Positions 1 through 8,702 are shown, numbered from the stretch's first letter. The stretch is 63,861 nucleotides of DNA from Mycobacteriales bacterium (GCA_035550055.1 DASZRO010000043.1:1-63861); one strand, 5' to 3'. Program-made: numbers and translations. Notes: generated by a model from the letters alone, not told the origin.

Positions 1-16
1 CGCGGCGTACGCCGCG
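1..16. repeat. 16-bp perfect palindrome at the window edge
   Basis: Positions 1-16 read CGCGGCGTACGCCGCG, identical on both strands. It lies upstream of the pilin gene and may be the stem of a terminator for a gene outside the window, or an operator. There is no T-run after it. Positions 17-60 hold no gene that I can see. Confidence 0.4.
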
Positions 17-60
17 GGCCTCCGTGCATTAGGCCGGACGGGGGATTACGATCCGGATTG

Positions 61-84
61 CGGTGTCCGAGATTTAGGACACCG
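61..84 (+). promoter_or_regulatory. Perfect hairpin directly before the pilin ribosome binding site
   Basis: CGGTGTCC (61-68) and GGACACCG (77-84) are an exact 8-bp inverted repeat with an 8-nt loop. The Shine-Dalgarno AAGGGAG (85-91) begins at the next base. A TACGAT box at 46-51 could be the -10 element, which would place the hairpin at the 5' end of the transcript. It could act as an operator, an mRNA stability hairpin or a translational control element. No known riboswitch consensus is recognisable. Confidence 0.5.
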
Positions 85-99
85 AAGGGAGACGGTGAA

Positions 100-546
100 A
101 TGCGCGCACTCGAGCAAAGGGTCAGCGACACCGACGAGGGATTCACCCTTATCGAGCTGCTCGTCGTGATGATCATCATCGCGGTCCTCGCCGCGATCGC
201 GATTCCGGTCTTCCTCAACCAGCGATCGAAGGCCGACGATGCCACCGCCAAGGGCGACCTCCGCAACCTCGCCAACTTCGAGGAGATCTACCTCAACGAC
301 TACGGCACGTACTCCTCGATCGCCAACGTCCGCCTGGACGAGCCCAACATCTTCCCGAGCAAGAACATCACCCTCACCGTCGTCGACTACGACGGCGTGA
401 GCGGCTACTGCCTGTCCGCGATGAACAGCAGCAACTCGCACACCTGGTACTACGACAGCGAAGGTGGCGGGTTGCAGCCCTATGGCTCGACCGGCTGCCC
501 GGACGTCACCACGGGCCTACCTGGCGGGAGCGTCAGCAACCCGTAG
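100..546 (+). CDS. Type IV prepilin, major-pilin type
   Basis: A 148-residue class III signal protein. The leader of 14 residues ends in Gly14, followed by Phe15 and the conserved Glu19 at +5, then an uninterrupted hydrophobic helix (about 15-36) ending with the typical alanine-rich and proline turn. Two cysteines, Cys104 and Cys133, sit where a pilin D-region disulfide forms. Expected fate is cleavage and N-methylation by the prepilin peptidase at 4434, then assembly into the fibre. The ATG at 100 is chosen because AAGGGAG lies 8 nt upstream; an upstream TTG at 58 lacks a site. It is first in the pilus cluster and best placed to be the main subunit (PilA-like), but that rank is inferred from size and order. 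Confidence 0.9.
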   Translation: MRALEQRVSDTDEGFTLIELLVVMIIIAVLAAIAIPVFLNQRSKADDATAKGDLRNLANFEEIYLNDYGTYSSIANVRLDEPNIFPSKNITLTVVDYDGVSGYCLSAMNSSNSHTWYYDSEGGGLQPYGSTGCPDVTTGLPGGSVSNP

Positions 547-643
547 CCAGCCCCGCTGCGGGAAACGGCGCCCCGCTACTCCATTCGATCTAATCTGCGC
601 TGCTCCGTTCAAATCACGGTTGGCAGGTGCCGATAGCCCAGGC

Positions 644-1957
644 GTGATCAGGCGGTTGGAGCAACGCCGCCACTCGACCCTGCCCTCCGCCGGGTTCACG
701 CTGGTCGAGGTCATCGCCGCGCTCGTGGTGTTCGCGCTCGGCGCGCTGGCGGTCGTCGGGGCGCTCACGATGACGGGGAAGCTCAGCCGCACGAACCGGC
801 AGCGGGTGCAGGCCGCCACCATCGCTCAGCAGCGGGTCGACCTGGTCCGCGAGCAGGTGAAGAACAGCGTGACCGATCCCATCGGCCGCACGATCACGAC
901 CACCACGGTCGGCTCCACGACCTACACCATCACCCAGGACACCAACTGGACCAGCCTCGGGCAGGCCGGCAACGACTGCGCGACCGGTGCCTTGCAGGGC
1001 TCTGTCGCCTACCAACGAGTGGCCGTTTCGGTCACCTGGCCGGGAGGGACCGCGCCGGTCACCGATGACACCGTGGTGACGCCGCCGGCGAACGTGCTGT
1101 CCGCCGACACGATCACGCTGCCCATCCAGCTCGTAACGGGGTCCCTGGGGCCACTGGCCGACCAGACGGTCAAGGTCACGCCGGTGGCGGGTGGCGCCAC
1201 GGTCTCCGAGGAGACCGACTCCTACGGCTGCGCCGTCTTCGCTCAGCTCGCACCGGGGCTGTACAAGGTCGAGGTCAACACAGCCGGCTACGTCGACGTC
1301 TCGGGCGTGACCGACCACGTGGAGCAGGACGGGCAGTCGCAGCCGGGCATCGTGCCCGTGGTTCGCATCCTCTACGACCAGCCGGCGTCGCTCACCGTGA
1401 TGCCGTCATGCACCGGGCCCGCGGTGTGCAGCTTCAGCGCGTACCCGCCGGCGCCGAGCGGCTTCAAGTACACCGTGTTGCAGACCGGCTGGCCGGGTGG
1501 TTCGGCGACGGTTGTCGGCAACGGCGGCTCGCCGGTCACGAAGTCGCCGGTCTTCCCGTTCACCGGGACGACGGGGGGCTCGTACAACGGCTTCGCGGGA
1601 ACGTGCACCGACGCCAACAAGAGCAACACGGTCGCGACGAGCTCGCAGCCCGCCCCGGGCGGCACGGGCACGATCACGATCCCGCTCGCATCGGCGACGT
1701 TCGTGTTCAGCCGGTCGGGTACGCCGGTGACCATGACCAACGCGACGATCACGGCGTCCGACACGAGCGGCGGGTGCACGGACACCTACACCTGGACCGG
1801 CAAGACGATCAATGGCTCGCTCGGCGTCGCCCTTTCCATCCCGTACGGATCGTTCAGCTGGTCGCTCAAGTCCGGCTCGACGACGCACGCCGCGACGACG
1901 GCGACGTCGGTGACCCCGACGATGGGGGCGACCAAGACGGTGACGCTGTCGTCATGA
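644..1957 (+). CDS. Minor prepilin (PilV-like) with CnaB-like domain
   Basis: A prepilin-type protein of about 437 residues, far larger than a normal pilin. The leader ends at Gly17, followed by FTLVE, so Glu is at +5 and the hydrophobic helix follows. After a pilin-like region, residues around 185-240 resemble a carboxypeptidase-regulatory/CnaB beta-sandwich: a YxVEV-type strand follows a turn with SYGCAVF. The remainder is Thr/Ser/Gly-rich, typical of a surface-exposed domain. GTG 644 is the first start close to the leader; TTG 620 is an alternative, and neither has a strong ribosome site. The 97 bases after the pilin gene (547-643) show no gene. Probably a tip or priming subunit. Confidence 0.75.
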   Translation: MIRRLEQRRHSTLPSAGFTLVEVIAALVVFALGALAVVGALTMTGKLSRTNRQRVQAATIAQQRVDLVREQVKNSVTDPIGRTITTTTVGSTTYTITQDTNWTSLGQAGNDCATGALQGSVAYQRVAVSVTWPGGTAPVTDDTVVTPPANVLSADTITLPIQLVTGSLGPLADQTVKVTPVAGGATVSEETDSYGCAVFAQLAPGLYKVEVNTAGYVDVSGVTDHVEQDGQSQPGIVPVVRILYDQPASLTVMPSCTGPAVCSFSAYPPAPSGFKYTVLQTGWPGGSATVVGNGGSPVTKSPVFPFTGTTGGSYNGFAGTCTDANKSNTVATSSQPAPGGTGTITIPLASATFVFSRSGTPVTMTNATITASDTSGGCTDTYTWTGKTINGSLGVALSIPYGSFSWSLKSGSTTHAATTATSVTPTMGATKTVTLSS

Positions 1958-2688
1958 TCCGCCGCAACTCTGCCCGCCAGGACTTGGGCATGACTCTGCC
2001 CGAGCTGCTGGTCTCGATCATCGTGTTCGGGATCCTCGCCGGAGCTGTCGTCGCGACGATGACCTCGACGCTCGGCTTCTTCCGCAGCACGTCGGCTCGA
2101 GCGAGCGACCTCAACGGTGTGCAGGTGGCGGTCGACGCCATGGCGAAGGCGCTGCAGACCGCCACGGTGCCGCCGGTCGTGAGCGGGGTCGCGCCGGACG
2201 CGATCATTTCGGCGGGACCGAGCGACCTGTCGTTCTACGCCTACGACACGACGGGCAAAGGTCCGTCGAAGATCCGGTTCTTCATCAACTCGTCGAACCA
2301 GCTGGTCGAACAGCGCACCGCAGCCACCAACTGCACCCCACCGTTCACCTACGGCGCCACTACCTCGCGCGTGCTGGCGAGCGGCGTCACCAGCGGCGAC
2401 CCGTCGCTGTTCACCTACGACGCCGCCCCGACGCCGTCGCAGGTGAGTGGTTCGCCGCTGCCGTTCGTGGGTTCGCCGAAGCTGCTGCGCAGCGACCCCG
2501 ACCCGGTGCTCGCCCAGCAGCACAACGACGACGACATCGGCAAGGTGGAGATGGTCAACATCAGCTTGAGCGTCTACGGCACGCCGGGCGCCAAGGTCCA
2601 GGCGAGTACGGCGTCGACGACCGTCGACCTGGTCAACCATCTCGTCCAGTCGCGGCAGGGCGTCACACTGCTGGGGAACTCGTGCTGA
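1954..2688 (+). CDS. Minor prepilin (PilW/PulJ-like)
   Basis: 244 residues. The leader ends at Gly12 and is followed by MTLPE, so the conserved Glu is at +5, then a 20-residue hydrophobic helix (about 17-38). The C-terminal part is polar with a pilin-like beta-rich look and a single Cys pair region near the middle and end. The ATG at 1954 overlaps the previous stop as ATGA, and the gene runs 7 nt into the next one. This spacing implies translational coupling with the other minor pilins. Family assignment to PilW/PulJ rests on order and the N-terminus only. Confidence 0.75.
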   Translation: MIRRNSARQDLGMTLPELLVSIIVFGILAGAVVATMTSTLGFFRSTSARASDLNGVQVAVDAMAKALQTATVPPVVSGVAPDAIISAGPSDLSFYAYDTTGKGPSKIRFFINSSNQLVEQRTAATNCTPPFTYGATTSRVLASGVTSGDPSLFTYDAAPTPSQVSGSPLPFVGSPKLLRSDPDPVLAQQHNDDDIGKVEMVNISLSVYGTPGAKVQASTASTTVDLVNHLVQSRQGVTLLGNSC

Positions 2689-4406
2689 GACAACGCATCC
2701 GGCTCGCCGAGGGACGCGATGGCGGGTGGGCGATGCTGACCGTGATCGCCTCCCTGCTGGTGATGACCATCTTCGTCACGGCCGCACTCGAGCTCGCCTC
2801 GGGACGTCAGAAGAGCGCAAAGCGCGACCAGGACTTCACGGCGGCGGGCCAGGCGGCCGATTCCGGCGTCGACGACTACATCGCCCGACTCCAGGCGAAC
2901 GGCAACTACTTCACGCTGGGCAACAACGACCCGAAGAACGCGGCGATGACGGGCTGGGCGCCGGTGCCGGGAACGGCGTCAAATGCGTCGTTCCACTACA
3001 GCGTCAACACCTCACAGGAGTACACGACCGGCGTGCTGACGCTGACGTCGACCGGTCGCGTCGACGGTGTGGACCGGACCGTGACGGCGAAGCTGGCTAA
3101 GACCTCGTTCCTCGACTACATGTACTTCACCGACTACGAGACCCAGTCGCCGGTGACGTACCCGCAGAGCGAATGGCCTTCCGGCGGGATCGGCGCGCTG
3201 ACGACGGCGTGCAAGAACTACCTCTACGCGAACCGGCAGCAACCCGACGCAAACCATGCCTACTGCCAGCCGATCTACTTCACGTCTGGTGACGTGCTGA
3301 AGGGCCCCGTCTACAGCAACGACGTCATGCAGTTCAGCGGCAGCCCGACGTTCCAGTCCACCTTCGGTACTGCTTGGCAGGACCCGTCGAAGCAGTATTG
3401 GGAGTGCGAGGACGGCGCAAGCTGCCACCCGACCTTCGCCCAGGCGCCGTTCTACGAGAGCCTGACCTTCCCGTCGACGAACAACCAGCTCGAGCAGTAC
3501 GCGGACCCGTCGGTGGGTGGACAGGGGTGCCTGTTCGTGGGCCCGACCTCGATCACGCTCAACGCCGCGGGCACGATGACCGTGGTGAGTCCCGAGACGC
3601 CGAGCGGGATGAACACCGGCGCCTGCGGCACCCACTCGTGGACGTCGGGCGTGACGGTCAACGTCCCGTCGGGACAGGTGATCTACGACGAGAGCCAGTC
3701 ACCCGCCACGTGCAGCAGCTACCCGACCGGCCTCGCCGGCTTCCCCGCCAGCGGCGACACCAACACGACGGGCCAGCCGACCGGCCTGGCGACCGGGAAC
3801 TCGTCGAGTTGCGCCAACGGCGACGTGTTCGTCCAGGGGTGGCTCAAAGGCCAGCTCACGATTGCCTCGACGAACAACATCTACATCACCGACAGCATCC
3901 GTTACGTGGGCAGCAACAGCAACCCGACGGCCACCAACCTCGACTCAGGGATCCCTTCGAACTCCAACTCGGCCCCGCCCTCGGCCGACACCAACGGCAC
4001 GGACGTGCTCGGTCTGTCCGCCAACAACTTCGTCGAGGTCTACCACCCGCTCACCAAGTGCGGGTCCGGCCGCAGCTCGGGCGGGTACTGCCCGACCAAC
4101 GCGGGCAACGCAGGATCGGCGCGCACCAACCTCGAGATCGACGCGGCGATCGTGGCCTCGCAGGGCTCGTTCCTGGTCGAGGACTGGGGTTCCGGCCCGC
4201 AGCTCGGCGTCCTCACCGTCGACGGCGGCATGATCCAGCGCTTCCGAGGTCCGGTGGGCTGCACCGGCTGTTCGACCAGCCAGAGCGGCTACCTCAAGGA
4301 CTACAACTACGACCAGCGACTGGTGACGCTCGCCCCGCCGCACCTGGCCGATCTGGCCGCCTCGGAGTGGAACCCGCTGGAGTTCGTCGAAGGCGCCCCG
4401 AAGTAG
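2682..4406 (+). CDS. Large PilX-like pilus assembly protein
   Basis: 574 residues starting at GTG 2682, which overlaps the preceding stop. An N-terminal hydrophobic segment (about residues 17-38) follows a short charged leader with GG at 14-15, but the +5 Glu of a true prepilin is not clear, as in PilX_N-type proteins. Between the helix and the end lies a long, Asn/Ser/Thr/Gly-rich region with repeated Cys pairs, suggesting a large secreted ectodomain. In other systems PilX-like proteins sit at or near the pilus tip with minor pilins. I do not recognise a catalytic motif. The gene ends 27 nt before the peptidase start. Confidence 0.65.
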   Translation: MLRQRIRLAEGRDGGWAMLTVIASLLVMTIFVTAALELASGRQKSAKRDQDFTAAGQAADSGVDDYIARLQANGNYFTLGNNDPKNAAMTGWAPVPGTASNASFHYSVNTSQEYTTGVLTLTSTGRVDGVDRTVTAKLAKTSFLDYMYFTDYETQSPVTYPQSEWPSGGIGALTTACKNYLYANRQQPDANHAYCQPIYFTSGDVLKGPVYSNDVMQFSGSPTFQSTFGTAWQDPSKQYWECEDGASCHPTFAQAPFYESLTFPSTNNQLEQYADPSVGGQGCLFVGPTSITLNAAGTMTVVSPETPSGMNTGACGTHSWTSGVTVNVPSGQVIYDESQSPATCSSYPTGLAGFPASGDTNTTGQPTGLATGNSSSCANGDVFVQGWLKGQLTIASTNNIYITDSIRYVGSNSNPTATNLDSGIPSNSNSAPPSADTNGTDVLGLSANNFVEVYHPLTKCGSGRSSGGYCPTNAGNAGSARTNLEIDAAIVASQGSFLVEDWGSGPQLGVLTVDGGMIQRFRGPVGCTGCSTSQSGYLKDYNYDQRLVTLAPPHLADLAASEWNPLEFVEGAPK

Positions 4407-4420
4407 CCGGCACAGCGCAC

Positions 4421-4426
4421 TAGTCT
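4421..4426 (+). promoter_or_regulatory. Leaderless -10 box of the prepilin peptidase gene
   Basis: TAGTCT ends 7 nt before GTG 4434, and no ribosome binding site precedes that start. This matches the leaderless layout seen at efp, priA, rpe and tyrS in this window. Confidence 0.55.
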
Positions 4427-4433
4427 CGCCCGC

Positions 4434-5222
4434 GTGCCTGTCGTCGCGGTCGTGCTGCTCGGCCTGTTGGGGCTGGCGATCGGCTCGTTCCTCAACGTCG
4501 TGATCTGGCGGGTGCCCCGCGGGGAGTCCGTCGTGTCACCCCCCTCGCACTGCCCGTCCTGCGACGCCGAGATCGCGCCGCGCGACAACGTGCCGGTGGT
4601 GTCCTGGCTGGTCCTACGCGGGCGCTGCCGGCACTGCCGGGCGCAGATCGCCTGGCGCTATCCGGCCGTCGAGCTCGCCACCTGCGCGCTGTTCGTCGCG
4701 TTCGCGGTCCGGTTCGGTGCCCACGTCGACGTCGTCGCGTTCCTGTACCTCGCGGCGGTCGGGGTGGCGCTCGCGGTCATCGACTTCGACCACAAGCGGC
4801 TTCCCGACCCGCTCACGCTGCCGTCGTACGTCGTCGCTGCGGCGCTGCTCGGCCTGGCGGCGGGCCTGGGCAGCGGCGGCGGTGGCGGCGACTACGCGCG
4901 GGCGCTGATCGGCATGGCCGCATTGTTCGGTTTCTACGGAATTGTCTGGTTCATCTACCCGGCCGGGATGGGGCTGGGTGACGTCAAGCTGGCGGGTGTG
5001 CTGGGCCTCTATCTGGCGTGGCTGGGCTGGGGTCAGCTCGTGGTGGGCGCGTTCGCGGCGTTCCTGGTCGGCGCGGTCGTCAGCGTCGCCGTCGTGCTCG
5101 CCCGTGGTGGTGGCCGCAAGACGCAGGTGCCGTTCGGGCCGTTCATGCTGGTCGGCGTGCTGATCGGGATCTACGCCGGGCACCCGCTGGCGCACTCCTA
5201 CACCCACTCGTTGACCCACTGA
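4434..5222 (+). CDS. pilD: Prepilin peptidase / N-methyltransferase (A24 family)
   Basis: 262-residue polytopic membrane aspartic protease that cleaves the prepilin leaders encoded upstream. The N-terminal cytoplasmic domain carries the zinc pairs Cys40/Cys43 and Cys65/Cys68. The catalytic aspartates are in the DFDHKRLPD segment (Asp117/Asp119) and in the GLGD motif (Asp183). Length and topology match bifunctional TFPP enzymes. The C-terminus ends with a His-rich tail (HPLAHSYTHSLTH). It appears to be transcribed from its own leaderless promoter within the pilus cluster. Confidence 0.93.
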   Translation: MPVVAVVLLGLLGLAIGSFLNVVIWRVPRGESVVSPPSHCPSCDAEIAPRDNVPVVSWLVLRGRCRHCRAQIAWRYPAVELATCALFVAFAVRFGAHVDVVAFLYLAAVGVALAVIDFDHKRLPDPLTLPSYVVAAALLGLAAGLGSGGGGGDYARALIGMAALFGFYGIVWFIYPAGMGLGDVKLAGVLGLYLAWLGWGQLVVGAFAAFLVGAVVSVAVVLARGGGRKTQVPFGPFMLVGVLIGIYAGHPLAHSYTHSLTH

Positions 5223-5394
5223 CGCGCATCTGCGCGGGTCCGTAGGCCGTCCGGCGCAATCCGTCGGCCCACCTCGCTTAAGGCCGAGCCAATACGTACC
5301 GATCCCGTCTTTGGAGTTCAGCACCAGACGTCACACCAGAAACGTCTCGCGGCGCGCCTCGTGCGGCACCCGGGGCACGGGAAGGCGGTACGCA

Positions 5395-6465
5395 GTGGCA
5401 GGCGCAGCGGTCGGCCTCGACATCGGTACCTCCGGTGTCCGAGCGGCCGAGCTGGCGTTCGGTCGTGGGCCGGCGACGCTTCAGCGTTTCGGTCAGGTTG
5501 CGCTGCCGGTCGGTGCGGTCCGTGACGGCGAGGTGATCGACGCCAACACGGTCGCCGAGGCGATCAGCCACCTTTGGTCGACTGCGAAGTTCTCGACGAA
5601 GCGGGTCGTGCTCGGCGTCGCCAACCAGAAGGTCATCGTCCGTCAGGTCGACCTGCCGTGGATGCCGGAAGCCGAGCTGCGCAAGTCACTGGCGCTGCAG
5701 GTCCAGGACTTCATCCCGATCCCGGTCGAGCAGGCGATCCTCGACTACCACCCGATCGAGACCGTCTCGGGGGAGGACGGCAGCCGGTCGCTGCGGGTGC
5801 TCCTCGTCGCTGCCTCACGCGACATGATCGGCTCGACCCTGGACGCGGTCAGCAAGGCAGGACTGCAGACCGTCCACATCGACCTCACGCCGTTCGCCGT
5901 GCTTCGCGCCCTCGGGCTGGTCGACGAGACCGGCACGATGGGCAACCGCGGCACGGAGGCGCTCGTGGACGTCGGCGCGAAGGTCACCAACATCGTCGTC
6001 CACCAGAACGGCGTGCCGCGCTTCGTCCGGATCCTGCTCATGGGCGGCGACAACATCACCGACGCGGTCAGCGACCGCCTCGGGGTGCCCTTCGAGCAGG
6101 CCGTGGGGGTCAAGCAGCAGCTCGGCATGTCGCCGGTGCGCGGCGAGGTCGCGACCGACCACCCTGCGGCTCGGGTGATCGAAGCCACCGCGAGCTCCTT
6201 CGTCGAGGAGGTGCGCGGGTCCTTGGACTACTACCTGGCCCAGCCCGGGTCCGTCCCGTTGCAGCGTGTCGTGCTCTCCGGCGGCGGCGCCCGCCTCACC
6301 GGCCTCGCGCAGCGGCTCGCCGCGGCGAGTCGCCTGCCGGTCCAGCCGGGTGCCGCGATGGCGGCCCTGCGCATCGGCAAGACCGGCCTCTCGCCGGACC
6401 AGCTCCAGTACGTCGAGCCGCAGATCGTCGTACCGGTCGGCCTGGCGCTCGGGATGGCATCATGA
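5395..6465 (+). CDS. pilM: Type IV pilus assembly protein PilM (actin-like)
   Basis: 356 residues with an actin/FtsA-like ATP-binding fold. The N-terminal phosphate-1 loop is GLDIGTSGVRAAEL, and the second phosphate region includes ALVDVGAKVTNIVV followed by the LSGGGARL adenosine motif near the C-terminus. PilM binds the cytoplasmic tail of PilN and connects the inner-membrane platform with the motor ATPases. The GTG at 5395 is preceded by GGGAAGG with 9 nt spacing. The 172-nt space after pilD (5223-5394) has no gene; it probably carries the promoter for pilM-N-O. The stop overlaps pilN. Confidence 0.92.
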   Translation: MAGAAVGLDIGTSGVRAAELAFGRGPATLQRFGQVALPVGAVRDGEVIDANTVAEAISHLWSTAKFSTKRVVLGVANQKVIVRQVDLPWMPEAELRKSLALQVQDFIPIPVEQAILDYHPIETVSGEDGSRSLRVLLVAASRDMIGSTLDAVSKAGLQTVHIDLTPFAVLRALGLVDETGTMGNRGTEALVDVGAKVTNIVVHQNGVPRFVRILLMGGDNITDAVSDRLGVPFEQAVGVKQQLGMSPVRGEVATDHPAARVIEATASSFVEEVRGSLDYYLAQPGSVPLQRVVLSGGGARLTGLAQRLAAASRLPVQPGAAMAALRIGKTGLSPDQLQYVEPQIVVPVGLALGMAS

Positions 6466-7142
6466 CGGTCGCTGCCCCCGAGGCCACCCGTCCCGTCGCC
6501 AGCGGAGCGATGCCGCGGGTGAACCTGATGCCCCCGGAGATCGCCGAGGGCGCGCGGCTTCGTCAGGTCCAGCTCGCTTCCGGGCTGTGCGTCGTGCTCG
6601 CGCTCGCGATCGTGGTGCTCCTCTACCTGCACGCCCACAGCGGCGTCAGCTCGGCGCAGAGCTCGCTCGACCAGGCGCAGCAGGAGCAGACGTCGCTGCA
6701 GTCGAAGCTGGCCAGTCTCGCCTCGGTCCAGCAGACGTTCGCGGACGTGCAAGCCAAGCAGGGACTGCTGGCTGAGGCGATGGGCCAGGAGGTTCGCTGG
6801 TCCTACGTGCTGAACGACCTCTCCCTGCGGATGCCGAGCAACGTGTTCCTGACCTCGCTGGCGGTCACCGAATCGACGACGCCGGGCACCGCCCCGCCGG
6901 CGGCCGGCTCGGCTCCGGTTCAGATCGGCACGATCACCTTCGGCAACGTCGGGTTGCGCCACGACGACGTGGCGACCTGGCTCGATGCGCTGGCCAAGGA
7001 GCGCGGGTTCTACAGCCCGCTGTTCACCTCCTCGACCGAGTCCGCGGCCGGGACGCGGGGCTACGTGACGTTCGCCTCCTCGGCGGAGCTCATGTCGAAC
7101 CTGCTGTCGGGTCGCTTCGTGCAGACGGCGGGTAGCTCATGA
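6462..7142 (+). CDS. pilN: Type IV pilus platform protein PilN
   Basis: 226 residues. The cytoplasmic N-terminus contains the PilM-binding motif VNLMPPE (about 20-26), followed by one transmembrane helix (about 40-60), a coiled-coil stretch rich in Gln/Ser (about 65-105) and a C-terminal ferredoxin-like domain. It pairs with PilO in the membrane. The ATG overlaps the pilM stop as ATGA, and its own stop overlaps pilO, so the three are made in a fixed ratio. The motif and order make the assignment firm although sequence conservation of this family is low. Confidence 0.88.
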   Translation: MTVAAPEATRPVASGAMPRVNLMPPEIAEGARLRQVQLASGLCVVLALAIVVLLYLHAHSGVSSAQSSLDQAQQEQTSLQSKLASLASVQQTFADVQAKQGLLAEAMGQEVRWSYVLNDLSLRMPSNVFLTSLAVTESTTPGTAPPAAGSAPVQIGTITFGNVGLRHDDVATWLDALAKERGFYSPLFTSSTESAAGTRGYVTFASSAELMSNLLSGRFVQTAGSS

Positions 7143-7915
7143 CGCCCACCAGGCGCTGGCTGGTCATCGGTGTCGTGACCGCGCTCGTCGTGCTGCTGGC
7201 CGGCTGGGTGCTCGTCGTCAAGCCGCAGAAGTCGAAGGTCTCCGATCTCAACGCGCAGACCGCCACCCAGGTGTCGGCCAACAACCTGCTGCTGACCCAG
7301 ATCTCGGCGTTGCAGTCTGAGCAGAAGGAGCTGCCGCAGCAGCAGCTGGCGCTTCAGAAATTCTCGACGGAGATCCCGGACAGCACGGCGGAGCCGACGC
7401 TGGTCCGGCAGCTGACCGCCGCGGCGCAGCACGCTGACGTGGAGCTCGTGTCGATCGCGCCCGGCTCGGTCGCGCCGGTCAGCGCGACGGCTGCCGCGAC
7501 GACCAGTTCGACGTTGGGCTCGGCGGCGCCGGCAGCGGCGGGGTCGCTGGACGAGCTGCCCGTCGCGCTGTCGGTCATCGGCTCCTACGCCAACGTCGAG
7601 TCGTTCTTCAACGCGATCGAGCACCTGCCGCGCGCGATGCTCGTCACCAGCTTCTCAGTGTGTCCGGAGGTGTCGTCAGGAGTCGGCACCCCGTGTCAGG
7701 GCCCGGCGGAGCCTGCCAACAAGGTTGCGCCACCGGGATCGGTCGGCGTGGCCCTGTCCGGGGACGTCTTCTTCACCCCGACGACCACCCCAACCTCGAC
7801 GTCAACCACCGAGACATTGGCTACGCCGCCGAGCACCCCGGCGACGACGGCGGCCGGCGCCCCGGACGTGACCGGTCCGAGCACGACCGGCGCAGCCGCC
7901 GGGACGACGAGCTAG
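7139..7915 (+). CDS. pilO: Type IV pilus platform protein PilO
   Basis: 258 residues: a short positively charged N-terminus, one transmembrane helix (about 8-28), a Gln/Leu-rich coiled coil (about 30-80), then a compact domain with the PilO-like VIGSYANVESFFNAIE segment. The last 60 residues are Thr/Ala/Pro-rich and probably disordered, an extension not present in proteobacterial PilO. It starts with an ATGA overlap to pilN and ends 9 nt before the next gene. Confidence 0.85.
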   Translation: MTPTRRWLVIGVVTALVVLLAGWVLVVKPQKSKVSDLNAQTATQVSANNLLLTQISALQSEQKELPQQQLALQKFSTEIPDSTAEPTLVRQLTAAAQHADVELVSIAPGSVAPVSATAAATTSSTLGSAAPAAAGSLDELPVALSVIGSYANVESFFNAIEHLPRAMLVTSFSVCPEVSSGVGTPCQGPAEPANKVAPPGSVGVALSGDVFFTPTTTPTSTSTTETLATPPSTPATTAAGAPDVTGPSTTGAAAGTTS

Positions 7916-7924
7916 GAGCGCAGG

Positions 7925-8653
7925 ATGAGCGACCCCTCGATCCTCCCTGGCACGCAGCTGCCTCCGGCGCCGGCTGGCGACGCCCCCTACCCGGACTTCG
8001 ACGAGCCCGCGGGCGACGACCGTCGCAGGCTGTTCATCATCGGTGGGGCCGCGGCCCTCGTGCTCGTGCTGGTCGTCGGATTCCTGTTGCTGCACGGCGG
8101 TGGCGGGAGCTCCGACAACGACCTCGGGCCGGTGCCGCACGGGACGCCTCCCACGACGCTGGCGAGCCCGTCACCGTCCTCGACGAGCACGTCCGCCGCC
8201 GGTGGCGGCAGCGCGACCGCCGGGACGAAGCTGCCCAAGAAGACTCACGTCGTGCTCGCCCGCGACCCGTTCAAGGCGCTGATCGTCGCTCCCACGCAGG
8301 CCGCATCCAGTCTCGGCAGTGCCGACGTGAGCGGCGGGTCCGGTGGCTTCAGCTTCCCGAGCGGTGGCGCCAGCGGCGGCGGCGTGCCGACGTCGGTGCC
8401 GTCGAGCTACGGACCGCCGATCTGGATCGAGCTGGTCAAGGTCAACGGTTCGTCGGACGCGGTGTTCGCCGTCGGCTACGCGCACGGCAAGAAGTTCCAG
8501 TTCGACGTGACCGCGCCGAGCCCGACCTCGGTGCAGGGGACCGTGTTCGACGAGGAGTTCTCGCTGCTCGGCATCCAGAGCGGGGGAGTGACGGTGCAGG
8601 TCGGCGACGCGACGCCGTTCGACCTGCGTCCTGGGGTGTCCCACCCGGTCTGA
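7925..8653 (+). CDS. PilP-like pilus assembly protein
   Basis: 242 residues with one transmembrane helix (about 37-57) and a Ser/Gly/Thr-rich linker. A core domain around 110-235 begins with ARDPFKALI, the RDPF motif typical of PilP/GspC-type proteins, and continues as a small beta domain. There is no lipobox, so unlike proteobacterial PilP it is membrane-anchored rather than a lipoprotein. AGGAG 6 nt before ATG 7925 supports the start. Its place right after pilO supports a PilP-equivalent role; in a monoderm-type actinobacterium there is no outer-membrane secretin for it to contact, so its partner is unknown. Confidence 0.65.
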   Translation: MSDPSILPGTQLPPAPAGDAPYPDFDEPAGDDRRRLFIIGGAAALVLVLVVGFLLLHGGGGSSDNDLGPVPHGTPPTTLASPSPSSTSTSAAGGGSATAGTKLPKKTHVVLARDPFKALIVAPTQAASSLGSADVSGGSGGFSFPSGGASGGGVPTSVPSSYGPPIWIELVKVNGSSDAVFAVGYAHGKKFQFDVTAPSPTSVQGTVFDEEFSLLGIQSGGVTVQVGDATPFDLRPGVSHPV

Positions 8654-8674
8654 CCCGCTCGGCGTCCGAAGGTC

Positions 8675-8690
8675 CCTGGCCGCGGCCAGG
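8675..8690 (+). promoter_or_regulatory. 16-bp palindrome abutting the aroC -10 box
   Basis: CCTGGCCGCGGCCAGG is a perfect palindrome. It ends immediately before CAGAAT (8691-8696), which lies 6 nt ahead of ATG 8703 and looks like a leaderless -10 element. A regulator dimer bound here would cover the spacer of the promoter. It might instead be the terminator stem of the pilus operon, but no T-run follows. Confidence 0.5.
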
Positions 8691-8702
8691 CAGAATGTAC
8701 CC

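Noticed and set aside
5223-5394. Possible c-di-GMP riboswitch before pilM
   Set aside because: The space has GC-rich stems but lacks the GEMM conserved bases; nothing more than a promoter region is supported.
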